DNA from: Lumbricus rubellus
Taxonomy: Eukaryota; Annelida; Clitellata; Crassiclitellata; Lumbricidae
Direction of reading: 5' to 3'
DNA length: 64,000 bases
NCBI GenBank assembly: GCA_945859605.1
Contig: OX243819.1
Span: forward strand, 2,176,861-2,240,860
Positions 11,469-22,659 of the stretch are shown here, in pieces (position 1 is the first letter of the stretch; every line of letters begins with the position of its first letter). Below the pieces are notes generated by a model. It worked only from the letters and a program-made list of their open reading frames with translations, did no database searches and was not told the origin of the DNA. Made by a program: the position numbers and the translations under genes.

Positions 11469-12243
11469 GGTAAACGTGTATTTTAGTATGGTAAATTATT
11501 CGCCATTGCATGGGTTTCAGCATTAGTGGAGTACCAGTCGGATTGACGAAAAGAGTTCTTTCGGTACTTGTGAGTTTTACGACCCCAAAACTTAAAATTT
11601 CGATGAAAAATATTTTCCGACGAAATAGAAGCGGGATTTCTCACGTGAGGGTCGGTTACGGCTCAGGTTAGGCGCCTTGAGGGTCGGTTAGGGCTAGTGT
11701 TAGGGTTAGTGCAGTCATTATGCTGAAATTGAAGCTGGAATGATAAACAATAATTATCAATGAAATAGAAGTTACATTGATGAAAAATATTCACTTACGA
11801 AATAGGGATTCATGGAACAAATTGTTGCATAAATAAAAGCTGGACGAATTAAAAGAATTCTCGGCAAACTAGAAGTTGGATTTATTCAACATAACAACGC
11901 TGCAACGTTACTTCTTGGGGTCGCAAAACCCACAAGTACCGTTCTTGCTAAATAGAAGTCGGATTGATGAAATTAATTTATACTAAAATCGAAGTGGGAT
12001 TTATGAAAATGATCTCGCTTAAATCGAAGCTGGAGTGACGAGCAATAATTTTAAGTTAAATAAAAGTTATGTTGATGAAAAATATTTGCTGACGAAATAG
12101 AAGCGGGATTTATCAAACTAATTCTTGCCTAAATGGAAGCTGGATCGATGAAAAGGATTCTCGCCAAACTAAAAGTTGGATTGATTAAAAATAGCAATGC
12201 TGCAGCGAGCGAATAATTTACCATACTAAAATACACGTTTACC
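11469..12243. mobile_element. FB2 foldback element, carrying a nested FB6 element
   Basis: Ends are GGTAAACGTGTATTTTAG and its inverse ATACACGTTTACC. The interior is the AAATAGAAGCGGGATTT-type core array. It is interrupted by the FB6 element at 11563-11940. A second FB2 right arm follows at about 12290-12350 (GACGCTAAAGTCCACGTTTACC), so pieces of two FB2 copies abut here. Confidence 0.7.
11563..11940. mobile_element. FB6 foldback element nested in FB2, 8-bp target duplication
   Basis: Inverted ends GGTACTTGTGAGTTTTACGA and CACAAGTACC. The flanks are GTTCTTTC (11555-11562) and GTTCTTGC (11941-11948), 7 of 8 identical. The interior contains a telomere-like stretch with several GGTTAGG words at about 11645-11720, followed by core-array units. 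A second copy with an exact 8-bp duplication lies at 44793-45741. Confidence 0.8.
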
Positions 12244-12784
12244 CCGACTTATATTTAGAAAGAATTATTTTCGTCAATCGGACTTGTATTCGACCAACGC
12301 TGAAACCCATGCATTGGCGAATAATTTACGACGCTAAAGTCCACGTTTACCAAAACGTGGTAGAATGTATTGCGTATAAGTGGTTGTACTATAAAACGGT
12401 GGTCCTAAGTCCGAAAAGGAAACTGGATTGATGAAAAGGATTCATACTAAAGAAGAAGTCGGATTGATGGAAAATAATTGTGATTTTTGCTTCATAGATA
12501 TTCATTCAGGAATTTAATTCACTGTTATGAAATGGCAAATTGGAGAAATAGTGAAATTCGGTAAGGCGATATTTTGTCCTACCCGGGGGGGTGGGAATTG
12601 TCCGTGGGGGTGGGTTTGTCCAGGGGTTTCTTGTCCTACAACTCACCTCCGAAGGGTTAAGATAGCGTAGAGAAGGCCCTAATGAATAACACACTGGCGT
12701 AGAGTGCGAGAGGTAGCGAGTTTGAGCCCTTGTTGTGTGGACATGCTTTGTAGGCTGCTATTAGCGCCGATTATTATTGCACGC
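12244..12784. repeat. FB2 arm, FB5-type G-rich arm and a possible tRNA-derived SINE
   Basis: 12290-12350 is an FB2 right arm. 12570-12650 has TTGTCCAGGGG-type subrepeats as in FB5 arms. From about 12690, TGGCGTAG and GCGAGTTTGAGCCC resemble pol III A and B boxes. The fuller copy at 28862-28985 shows the same two boxes. Calling it a SINE is tentative. Confidence 0.35.
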
Positions 12785-12794
12785 TGTATGTTCA

Positions 12795-13568
12795 AGTATG
12801 TTACTCTCTAAAAAGGTCAAAAACAGCCTGATGGAATATCGTGCAATATCAGACAGGATTATCTATGTCAGGATGAGAACAGCGCCCGTCAACATAAGCT
12901 TGTACCAGATATATGCACCGACGTCTACGGTGCCGGAAGAAACAAAGAATGGATTCTATCTACAGCTGGAGCAGGAAATCAAAAGGGCGCAGAAAAAAGA
13001 TATCTTATTAGTAATGGGCGACTACAATGCCAAAGTTGGAGGAAATCTGGAGGAGGAGGTGGGAGGACGTTTCGGACTTGGAGATATGAATGAAAACGGA
13101 GAGAGAGTGGTTAACTTCTGCCTGGAAAATAAGCTGGTGATTGCAAACACCATGTTTGAACATCACGAGAGAAGGATGTACACGTGGAACTCGCCGGATG
13201 GGCATACGAGAAACCAAATTGACTATATTATGCTCTCAAAAAGATTTCGTAAATGCGTACTGAACTCGAGAGCTTACCCTGGGGCGGACTGTGGATCGGA
13301 CCACAACCTGGTGGGAGCGGAGCTAAAACTGAGATTTAGGAAACATGGGAGAACAGAACACAGAATTGTATATGATCTGGACAAATTGCAGGACAATGAC
13401 GTTAGGGAAGGCTACACAGTGGAGGTGAGCAACAGTTTTGAGACTCTCCTGGGTTGTGAGGAAGAGAAAATCCAAATGAACTATGGGAGGATATCAAAGA
13501 AGAAACGAAAAACATCGCAGAGAGATGGCTGGGGAGGAGAAAGAAAAGAAAGAACAAGCCATGGATGA
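12795..13568 (+). pseudogene. LINE endonuclease domain (5' truncated)
   Basis: The frame keeps the second half of an apurinic/apyrimidinic-type endonuclease: IYAPTS near its start, then GDYNAKVG, WNSPDGHTRNQIDYIM and GSDHNLV, which carry metal and active-site residues of the family. In living elements this enzyme nicks the target DNA to prime reverse transcription. The N-terminal catalytic part is absent because the copy is 5' truncated. The frame continues upstream into host DNA of the target duplication, so its apparent start is an artefact. A one-base indel, probably near 13460-13475, moves the downstream reading into the reverse transcriptase frame. The family resemblance is to the RTE/BovB type endonuclease also found in the craniofacial development protein 2 of ruminants. 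Confidence 0.8.
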
Positions 13569-15481
13569 CAATGGAAACCTTGAAGTTGGTAGAGACAAGA
13601 AGAAATCTGAAACCGGGGAAAGATAGAAATGAAGAAGGCAGGAGAGCATACGCAGAAGCAAAAAGTGAAGTACAAAGAAACATCAGGGTGGATAGAAAAG
13701 AATGGCTGAAGAAGCAATGCGAGGACATTGAAGATGGCATGAAAAGAGGAAACACAAAAGTGGCTTTTGATGTGATAAAGAAACTCCGGCAAAACGTGAT
13801 GCCTAAACAAAGGAATATTGCAGATGAAGCAGGAAGGCTACTGTCGGACATGGAGAGCATAAAAACGAGATGGAGACAGTATACAGAAGAGCTATACAGG
13901 GACAGGGAGGAGGATGAAGATGAGAGGGAACACACGGAGGGGAATGAAGTGGGGAGCGGAGAGAGGACAGCGCCGATACTGGTGGATGAAGTCAGAGATG
14001 CAATCAGGAGGCTGCCAAAGGGGAAGGCAACGGGAGTCGACGAACTGCCGGCGGAATTATGGAAGGTGGATAGCGAGGAAATTGCTGCGGTCTTCTGCAA
14101 GCTATGCAACAAGATACTGGAAACGGAGGAGTGGCCTGAGGACTGGATTAAGTCAATCTTCGTTGCGATTCCGAAAGTTAAGGGAACAACAAAATGTGAG
14201 GAGCACAGAACTATTGCCCTGATCAGCCATGCCAGCAAAATAATGCTCAGAGTTCTGCTTGGCAGGATGCAGAAGACGGCGGATGAGGAGCTATCAGACG
14301 TACAGATGGGATTCAGGAAGGGAGTGGGCACAAGAGATCAGATTTTCAATCTACGAGTCATCATTGAGAAAGCAAGAGAACATCAAACGCCTCTGTATAT
14401 AGCCTTCATAGACTATAAGAAAGCTTTTGACTCGGTGAAGCATGGAAAACTTTGGACAGTGCTGAAAGAAATGGGAGTGGACAGTCAAGTAGTGAAGGTG
14501 TTCAAAAGCCTGTACGACAACCAGCAGGCAGCGGTCCGCATAGACAAGGAAATCACTGAATGGTTTAGGACTGGGAAGGGGGTGAGGCAGGGCTGCCTGA
14601 TATCACCTTTGTCATTCAACGGGTACTCAGAGAAGGTGATGAGAGAGTCTGCAGATTTGCTTAGCTGGATCGGAGTAACAGTAAGCGGACGGACAATAAA
14701 CAACTTGAGATACGCGGACGATATCGTACTCGTCGCTACATCAAAGGAAGCGCTCCAGCAACTAATGGACAGAGTGAATGAAACATCTAAGAAATATGGG
14801 CTGGAAATGAATATCAAGAAAACAAAAGTCATGGTAGTGAGCAGAAATCGAGAGAAGATAGTGATAACATGTAATGGAGGAATCTTGGAGCAAGTGGAGT
14901 CGTTCCGTTACCTGGGCGCCATAGTGGAGGAGAGTGGAGACGGAGGTAGGGAAATAAGAGCTAGACTGGGGATGGCGCGAACAGCCATGGGGTCTTTGAC
15001 TGCGCTGTGGAAGGATAGAGCAATTGGAAAAGGATTGAAGCTAAGGCTTATGGGGTCATTGGTGTGGCCAGTGGCGCTGTATGGCTGTGAAACGTGGACG
15101 CTGAGGGTGGAGGACAAAAGGAGAATAACAGCATTTGAGATGACAACATATAGAAAGATGCTGAGAGTCAGCTGGAGAGAGTTCAGAACGAACGAATCTA
15201 TACTGGAAGAGATACAACCGGAACGGCGCCTGCTGGAGGTGGTGAGAGCAAGGAAGCTGAACTATTTCGGACATATGATTCGAGCAGACAAGCTGCCGGC
15301 GTTCATATGTCAAGGCTATGTGGATGGAAAAAGGGCACGAGGAAGGCCAAGAAGAAGATGGATGGATGACGTGGAGGAGTGGATGGGAATGGCGATGGTG
15401 GACTGTGTGAGGACCGCGAGGAATAGAGAGCAGTGGAGGAGGATGACGTCGTCGACTCTGATCCCCGATCCGCAGCAATGA
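13565..15481 (+). pseudogene. LINE reverse transcriptase, RTE-like
   Basis: About 639 codons in one frame. Visible motifs, numbered from the ATG at 13565: GFRKGVGTRDQ, catalytic block A FIDYKKAFDS (Asp283), RQGCLISPLSFN, catalytic block C YADD at 383-386, and a C-terminal GRPRRRWMDDVEEW block typical of RTE-like tails. The enzyme would copy LINE RNA at the nicked target. Upstream of the ATG the same frame continues (KPWM), which shows that endonuclease and reverse transcriptase were one protein before a frameshift. The reverse transcriptase part itself has no stop, suggesting a fairly recent copy. RTE versus a neighbouring clade cannot be settled by eye. Confidence 0.85.
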
Positions 15482-15512
15482 GGATGGGCACGACGACGAC
15501 GATGTATGTTCA

Positions 15513-15680
15513 GCTAGTATATAGTTAAGATTTGTGTATTCTGTTATGATTATCTGAGTTCCTGTAAATTGTTTCAACTGCATAATTGTACACTGTAACC
15601 GGTTGCGATCTGTCAACCGGCTTGTTGATTAAACGAAAATTATTATTTATAAGCTAGATCATGGCAAAGTTCTTCTTTAA
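15513..15680. other. Host flank shared with 28991-29154
   Basis: AGCTAGTATATAGTT, GTCAACCGGCTTGTTG and the following bases are nearly identical to the D-unit flank. This is what allows the LINE and the next element to be delimited. It may be the 3' part of the putative SINE at 12690. Confidence 0.5.
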
Positions 15681-16694
15681 CTCTTCCGCAGCTAAGTTGT
15701 TTTTCATAAATATAGTCATAATTTGTTGATATATAGAAAAACACATAAAGTCCGTGGATATATTAACATGTCTTATATCATTTTGTTCGTATTTGATTCC
15801 TCAACAATATTCTGTCTTGAAATAGCAGATCAATTGACGTGTTTGCCTTAAAATTTATAAATATATTAAATATTTAAAAAATATTTTTTTTATTTATAAC
15901 ATTAAAAATTAATTAATAAAATTCTGAACAAACTATAATTAATGCAAATACTGCTAAATGTAGCTACTTGCATGACAAGCTTGTAGAAAACAGCGAAAGG
16001 CTAAAAAGTTGTGAATTTTATTTTTAAATGATTTTATATTAGCCTACTTCCACTTAGAAGATAATGACATCGACAAAATATTAGGTCGGCAGCGATGTCG
16101 CCGTATTTCTATCCCAAAAAGTCCAAACATAAATAATTTCTTTATAGATCCTTTACAGAATTTGCCTGACTGATAAATTTTATGTTTCTAATTAGGCTAA
16201 AATATCTAAATAAATAAAATAACTACAGAGAAGTGATCAAATGAGCTAATGTTTTTCCAAATCTATGATGAAATCGGCGTGGTCTGATGGACGGGCGGTA
16301 AATGTGCGGTTTTCAAATCCCGAAACCTTTACATCATCTAGAATATTTTGCTTCAGACCTTATTATAGCATTTGTTGAACAATATAAATCATTTTGTCCG
16401 TACTTGGCTGATGAAAAGACATAATTACAGCGAAGTGGTCAACGGCCAAGAATACGCAGGCACGGACGAAAGTATACAAATGGCTGGATGTAAACTTTCA
16501 CAAACTTACGGCCATAATTTTCGTTTATAACTTCACCAAACCATTGGGGAAAACCTATGTTAGGGTATTTTCTGATCCGTCTGCATGTCCGCAATCGAAA
16601 TATATAAATAGATTTCTAAATATATATAGATTATCCAACAAACGGGTGCGTTTTTGTTGTGCGGTCACAATCGACCCCATTCGCCGCGAAAGAG
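15681..16694. mobile_element. piggyBac-like non-autonomous element (TTAA duplication)
   Basis: A 1014-bp insertion between TTAA at 15677-15680 and TTAA at 16695-16698. The uninterrupted paralogous site is at 29151-29154. The termini are imperfect inverted repeats, CTCTTCCGCAGC and, inverted, CTCTTTCGCGGC (10 of 12). No transposase frame is visible, so it would depend on an enzyme encoded elsewhere. TTAA targeting is the hallmark of the piggyBac superfamily; the assignment rests on that and on the ends. Confidence 0.72.
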
Positions 16695-17976
16695 TTAATG
16701 CAAACCTGGCTAAATAATTAATTATTCATTGCAAGAGAAGTGCTCACAACCCCCCCCTCCCCCACAGTAGACAAATAAAACTTTCTTGTGGTGAGAGAGG
16801 AGTGATTGAGGAGTTCTGTACATGGAACAGAGCACCCAAGGAGGTCATTCCAGTTCCTGAGGTGAGGATGAGCACTTGTCTCATGCTACTAGATTACGTA
16901 CTTACTTATCGAGAAGGTATGATTCTGCTTAGTGTGCGCTTATTCGTTTATTTCCAATAATAAGAGACAAACACTGTAACCTATGTAAAAGTACATTGAC
17001 GATATTGACAGTATGTCTACTTAGCACCTATTGTTAAGTTTCTTAGTAAATGTTTTGTGTATTAAACATTCCTGGGATAAATTTCGTTGAGTCTTTATAG
17101 ATGGGCCAATATCCTGAGCCATTTGCAGTTATACAACGGATCTATTGTTCTGGCAATGGAAGTCATTCTGACTTTTATATGCTGTGAGGAATAATGAAAT
17201 GGTTTTTATATGTTTTTGAAACAATCTATTTCTGATATGTTGCTTCATTTTTACAGGTGCCTGGAGTTCTTTTATCAAGAGCATGATGACAAGCTACATT
17301 TTGTTGGATCAAAATGTTGTGAAAGAGCCTCGCTCTCAATGATCTTCATCAGGTTGAAATATTAACTAGGAACTTTAATTACTGCATCAACAAATAATTT
17401 CCTCTTTAGTACGTATAGATCCTGAATAACGAAGCAAGAGAGTCCATTCTACAAAAGGTGTGAGGCTGGAATATTTCATCACAAAATACAATTGCTTTCT
17501 GTGGACTAATTTCTGATGAAATTCGAAAAGTATATATTTTCATCAGCACTTGAAAGATGTGAAAGTTTCTCTTGCAATGATCGGCTGAAGAGAACGTGTC
17601 TAAACGTCCGTGTTGCTTTCAAATGGAATTAACTCAAGTTGATGAAAAGTCTTTAAAATCCTGCAATTCAAATTGTGCAAAGAAAAGGTGCACACTCTGG
17701 TGATTCATGACAGCTGAAACCAACCAATTTGGTGAAAAAACAAATTTCGTCACAAATCGCACGACACAGGTGAAATTCCAGCAACTCCTATGAGGAAACA
17801 TAGTCCAGTCACTTCAGTGTAACCATACAAATACCAGTTACATTGAAAATCATTATATACTGAAATACATTGAATAACGGAGAAACACCATGCAAGCAAC
17901 AGAAATGTCAAAGATCATTTTGACTAAATATTCATAAGAATGCTTGTATTAAGATCTATGCTGGAAAACTCTACAA
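16695..17976 (+). promoter_or_regulatory. Upstream region of gene C: conserved block and 3' splice site at 17255-17256
   Basis: Almost identical to 29151-30412 before gene D. It contains the CAACCCC/GAACAGAGCACC block, a TTCATTTTTACAG acceptor followed by GTGCCTGGAGTTC, and then a leader with decayed finger sequence just before the ATG. No separate coding exon is recognisable. Confidence 0.5.
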
Positions 17977-19905
17977 ATGTCGGTAATGTCAAAAAATAAT
18001 TTATTAATGGAAGCAACTTCAGGTGGTGGTCTGAAAGTGCACCAGAGAATCCATACTGGGGAGAAACCACACAAATGTCATTTATGTCAGAAATCATTTA
18101 CTACAGGTAGTCACTTAAGAACTCATTTGAGAACCCATACTGGGGAGTACCCATACAAATGCTGCTTATGTCAGAAATCATTTACTAGAGCTGATGGTCT
18201 GAAAGTGCACATGAGAATCCATACTGGGGAGAAGCCATACAAATGTCATTTGTGTCAGAAATCATTTACTACTGGGAGTCATTTCACAACTCATTTGAGA
18301 ACCCATACTGGGGAGAAACCATACAAATGTCGTTTATGTCAGAAATCATTTACTACTGGCAGTCACTTAACAACTCATTTCAGAACCCATACTGGGGAGA
18401 AGCCACATAAATGCAAGTTATGTCAGAAATCATTTGCTACAGGTAGTCAGTTAAGCACTGATCTGAGAACCCATGCTAAAGATTACCCATATAAATGTAA
18501 GTTATGTCAGAAATCATTTACTAGAAGTGATTACTTAAAAGTCCACATGAGAATCCATACTGGGGAGAAACCATACAAATGTGAGTCATGTCAGAAATCA
18601 TTTACTATGAGTTGTAATTTGAAAGTGCACATGAGATTCCATACTGGGGAGAAACCATACTTGTGTGTGTTTTGTCACACATCATTTACTACATGTGGTC
18701 ACTTAAGAAAACATTTGACAATCCATACTGGGGAGAAACCATACAAATGTATGTTATGTCCAAAATCATTTGCTACAGGTGATGGTCTGAAAGTGCACAT
18801 GAGAACCCATACTGGGGAGAAACCATACAAATGTATGTTATGTCCAAAATCATTTGCTACAGGTGTTTGTCTGAAAGTGCACATGAGAACCCATACTGGG
18901 GAGAAACTATACAAATGTCAGTTATGTCAGAAATCATTTGCTAGAGGTGATAGTCTGAAAATGCACATGAGAACCCATACTGGGGAGAAACCATACAAAT
19001 GTCAGTTATGTCAGAAATCATTTTCTAAAGTTTGTGCTCGGAAAACGCACATGAGGATCCATACTTTGGACAAACCATACCTATGTAAGTTTTGTCACAA
19101 ATCATTTACTCAGGTTAATAATCTGAAAGTGCACATGAGAATTCATACTGGGGAGAAACCATACAAATGCCAGTTATGTCAGGCATCATTTACTACAGGC
19201 AGTCAATTAAGAAAACATTTGAGAACCAATACTGGGGAGAAACCATATAAATGTAAGTTATGTCAAAAATCATTTACAAACGGTTGTGTCTTGAAAGTGC
19301 ACATGAGAATCCATACTGGGGAGAAACCAAACAAATGTCATTTGTGTTATAAATCATTTACTGCAGGTGATGATCTGAAAACGCACAAGAAAACTCATAC
19401 TTGTGAAAAACCGTTCATTTGTGAGATTTGTGAAAGAGAATTTCTCTGTCTTGGAAGTCTAAAGAAACACAAAAGATCTCATACGAACGAGAGGCAACAC
19501 ACATACGATAAGCCTGCTTGTAATGGCAGTTCTTCAACTCAGAAACCAGGAATACATACTCAGGGTGTCGAAACAATGAATAGTGAATCCATTGGTGACC
19601 AATCTGTTCAATTCATAGCATTAGGCCGACGTAGCGGAGAAGTTGAAGAACCAAAAGACAGGCTGTCATGGAACATGCTTTTGGATACCAATGAAGCAGC
19701 AAGTCCTCTTCTAAAAAGTAACAAAGTCAAATCACCTGAGAATTCAAAACCGTACCTGGAAAGATCTTTTGGATGTGGTATATGCAGTCGTATGTTTGAA
19801 ATTGAGAAAGAATTTCTTGAGCATTGTTCTAGCCATCGTTTTTCCCCACCTGACGACTTATTTCTAGGCGTGTGCCGATTTGTAGTTCTCAACACGAGTG
19901 GCTGA
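17977..19905 (+). CDS. C2H2 zinc-finger protein C (17 fingers plus tail finger)
   Basis: 642 residues, with about 17 C2H2 fingers between residues 16 and 510, then a hydrophilic linker and the conserved tail ([14 protein letters not shown], a lone C2H2-type finger, DDLFLGVC). Linkers alternate TGEKP and TGEYP in the first part. Two fingers lack a zinc ligand: one has Asp in place of the first His (QLSTD) and one ends RTN instead of RTH. Probably a nuclear sequence-specific DNA-binding protein with an unknown target. The N-terminal [10 protein letters not shown] residues are an ancestral finger read in another frame, so the start may be recent or the true start may lie in an upstream exon. Sister to D and to broken gene A. 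Confidence 0.85.
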   Translation: MSVMSKNNLLMEATSGGGLKVHQRIHTGEKPHKCHLCQKSFTTGSHLRTHLRTHTGEYPYKCCLCQKSFTRADGLKVHMRIHTGEKPYKCHLCQKSFTTGSHFTTHLRTHTGEKPYKCRLCQKSFTTGSHLTTHFRTHTGEKPHKCKLCQKSFATGSQLSTDLRTHAKDYPYKCKLCQKSFTRSDYLKVHMRIHTGEKPYKCESCQKSFTMSCNLKVHMRFHTGEKPYLCVFCHTSFTTCGHLRKHLTIHTGEKPYKCMLCPKSFATGDGLKVHMRTHTGEKPYKCMLCPKSFATGVCLKVHMRTHTGEKLYKCQLCQKSFARGDSLKMHMRTHTGEKPYKCQLCQKSFSKVCARKTHMRIHTLDKPYLCKFCHKSFTQVNNLKVHMRIHTGEKPYKCQLCQASFTTGSQLRKHLRTNTGEKPYKCKLCQKSFTNGCVLKVHMRIHTGEKPNKCHLCYKSFTAGDDLKTHKKTHTCEKPFICEICEREFLCLGSLKKHKRSHTNERQHTYDKPACNGSSSTQKPGIHTQGVETMNSESIGDQSVQFIALGRRSGEVEEPKDRLSWNMLLDTNEAASPLLKSNKVKSPENSKPYLERSFGCGICSRMFEIEKEFLEHCSSHRFSPPDDLFLGVCRFVVLNTSG

Positions 19906-20403
19906 AGTTTGACGATTGACAACAATCATTTATAAAAGTAAATAATACATTTACTTGTGATCATAAGATGCATACTGACATATTTTTGATTGGTTACATT
20001 TTGACTCTAAAATTGTTTTGTATCAGGCATATTCTGACTTTGTACAAGATATTACAAGTCTCCATCTCTAATAACTAGATTTGCATATTGTCAAAATAAT
20101 GCCAAGTGAATCTTCTTGTTGGTGAACGCTGTGATGATTGACTTTGCTAATAGTTATTGTTTAGAGAGAAGAATGGTTGATTAAAATAACTGTTGCTTGA
20201 GCAGAAGTTGGATTGATGAAAAGCTGGAGTGATTAAAGTAATCCTTGCTAGGCAGAAACTGGATTGATAATTTAAAGAATTTGTATGTTAAATGTTAGAA
20301 GAAAAGGTTTCTTGAGTAACCATTATGTTCTGCTAAAGATGTACTCGGAAGGATAAATGCCGATGTTATACCCCTGCCAAAGATGATCGTGGTAAAGGAT
20401 GAC
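19906..20403. other. 3' flank of gene C, no gene seen
   Basis: Matches 2853-3334 and 32729-33216. It contains core-array words (GCAGAAGTTGGATTGATGAA) at about 20200-20270. No coding frame supported. Confidence 0.5.
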
Positions 20404-21275
20404 GGTGTCACGACAACTGGTCTTCAGACAACTGATCCAGTGCTTGAGAAATTAAATCTGGATGATGGTTCTTTTACAGGTGAAATAGAAGCTGGATTGA
20501 CGAAAATAATGCATAATAAATAAAAGCTGGATGAAGAATTTTTATATCTGAAGTAGAAGCTGGGTGCATGTTAAAATAGGTTCCACGACAACTCGTCTAC
20601 CGACAACTCGTCTAACGACAAGTCGTCTCCGGACAATTGGTCTAACGACAAGTGGTCTACTGACAATTGGTTTTGCTTAAATGGAAGCTGTATTGATGAT
20701 TTTCATTCATGTATTCCAACATGCACCCATTTCTGCTTCAAATCTAAAAATACCTTCATCCAGCTTCTATTTCTCGCCTGTTATTTTAGTCAATCCAGCT
20801 TTTATTTCATATATAAAAATACCCTCATCCAGCTTCCATTACTTAAGCGGTTTTCTTATCAATCCAGCATCCATTTCAGATCTAGAAATACCTCCATCCA
20901 GCTTTTATTTATCATGCATTATTTTCGTCAATCTAGCTTCTATTTCACCTGTAAGAGAACCATCATCCAGATTCCTTTTCTCTTGCGTTTTTTCATCAAT
21001 CCAACCTCCATTTCACTTCTAAAAACTATCATCCAGCTTACATTTCTCAAGCGCTGGATAAGTTGTCAGTAGACCAGTTGTCGTTAGACGAATTGTCCTT
21101 AGACCACTTGTCGTTAGACGAGTTGTCGTTAGACGAGTTGTCGTGACACGTGCCGTTAAAATATATGAATGAAAATCGCCAATGCAGCTTCCATTTAAGC
21201 TCAAAAAAACGTTTTCATAAATCCAGCTTCTATTTCATGAATACGAGTTGTGTGTAGACCAGTTGTTGTTGGACC
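20404..21275. mobile_element. FB1 foldback element split by a second FB1 copy
   Basis: The outer element starts GGTGTCACGACAACTGGTC at 20404 and ends near GTTGTTGTTGGACC at 21275. It corresponds to the uninterrupted copy after gene D at 33217-33736. A younger FB1 copy sits at 20579-21154 inside it. Confidence 0.75.
20579..21154. mobile_element. Nested FB1 element, 9-bp target duplication GTTAAAATA
   Basis: 576 bp flanked by GTTAAAATA at 20570-20578 and 21155-21163. The empty site is GTTGAAATA at 33521-33529 in the paralogous element after gene D. The left end is GGTTCCACGACAACTCG and the right end GTCGTGACACGTGCC. The arms carry 15-bp subrepeats, and the interior is the core array and its inverse. 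Confidence 0.9.
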
Positions 21276-22148
21276 TGGCGCGTGCGCATGCAATTAAGCC
21301 AGTTTGGTTAGCTGTTCTTGCTTCCAGCTATCGACTAGTTGCATGGCTGACTGAATCGTAATCACTATTGCAAATAATTATAGCGCCGCTTCAAGAGAAA
21401 CTCCTCAGTGGGTTTCCTGACCTGATAGCACGATGCCATGATTGAAAGGATACTTTTCAAACAATTGCGAAGGAAGGGGGAGTATGAACGGCTTTATCAC
21501 TCTGTGGTGTTACTTGTGCGTCGAGTAAACGAGTAAGCCACTACGGCCTGCACCATCACCGGTTAAGAAGAAAAGCTAAGCCATTTATCCGCATAACCTT
21601 GACAGAACGGTTGCTACCATCTGTATAAACAGTGTTACTGTCTTGAGCCATCCGTTTTGAAGCACGCATGCTTTATGCAATTGCGGTGATGCACAGACTA
21701 GTCTTGCAGTCGCACTGTCGCAGACTTTCAAAATCACGTGATGCAAGCAGGCCTTTAGCCTAGTGCTACAATATCAGCAACTCTAAGTTCATCGATTTGT
21801 ATTAACCTTTCGCTCATATACATGTAACTTCTTGTGACCATTTATTTATTTATGGACCAGCAACCTTGCGCCTGTATGAATATCAGCCGCATACATATAG
21901 GCCTATATTGCGGTATCTTTGGTATATGCTGTGGTGGGGTACAGGGTTGAGAATTTTCACACCAAAAATACCATCCAATGCCCATGGGCGCCCGCACATA
22001 GGGGCAAGGGTGGGGCACTTTCCCCACCCCCTGGAAAATTGAAACTTATTTTTCTAACTGCTACTTTTGGGTTTTTAACCAATTTTTCGCATTGAAGCAT
22101 TAATGATACGAACGATACACACAGTAAAAGTCAGAAATCTATGTTTAG
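21276..22148. other. Intergenic, no gene seen
   Basis: Matches 33737-34440 after gene D (for example ATAGCGCCGCTTCA and TGACCTGATAGCACGATGCC). An ATAGCGCCGCTTC word resembles the CR1/L2-like LINE end. No coding frame supported. Confidence 0.5.
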
Positions 22149-22659
22149 AAAGGTTTGGGTCCGCTATTCCGAGGGTCCAGTATTCCGAGGGTCCACTATT
22201 CCGAAGGTCCACTATTCCGAAGGTCCGCTATTCCGAAGGTCCACTATTCCGAAGATTGTACTGTTATACGCCTATTATGATAAATCAGTCAGGTTTGGGT
22301 CCATTATTCCGAAGGTCCACTATTCCGAACCCTAAACCTAACCCAAACTCACCGTAAACCAATAACCACCAAAGATACAAAACAAAATACAGCGGATATT
22401 CGGAATAGTGGACCCTCGGAATAGTGGGCCTTTACAGTAATCTCCGAACTTATGAAGCTCGAGGATTTTTAGTCAACGGAGTAATTTGAGAATGGGAGTG
22501 ATAATAATGATTGTGCTTGGGTTCCCGTCCTGATGACACCACGGGCTAGTAAGGTGCGGGTTAGTTACAGACGTTTGAGGTTTTTGGATTCGAGGTTGAG
22601 GAAAAGAGAATTGCAGTAGTCGTGCTTTGAGCAGGAATCATTATTCATCAACCTTAAAT

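Larger units (their letters stand above)
12795..15502 (+). mobile_element. 5'-truncated RTE-like LINE with 10-bp target duplication
   Basis: The insertion is flanked by TGTATGTTCA at 12785-12794 and 15503-15512. The paralogous uninterrupted site is at 28981-28990 (TGTGTGTTCA). The element encodes an apurinic-type endonuclease and a reverse transcriptase. It has only about 20 bases after the stop codon and ends in a short CGACGACGACGA run, as RTE-clade elements often do. It is truncated at its 5' end inside the endonuclease domain and has a frameshift between the two domains, so it is a dead copy. Confidence 0.85.

Noticed and set aside
11643..11720. Interstitial telomere
   Set aside because: The GGTTAGG words are degenerate, few, and located identically in both FB6 copies, so they belong to the transposon.
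13402..14331. 309-codon - strand frame opposite the LINE
   Set aside because: It is antisense to the reverse transcriptase and has no recognisable domain; the sense frame explains the openness.
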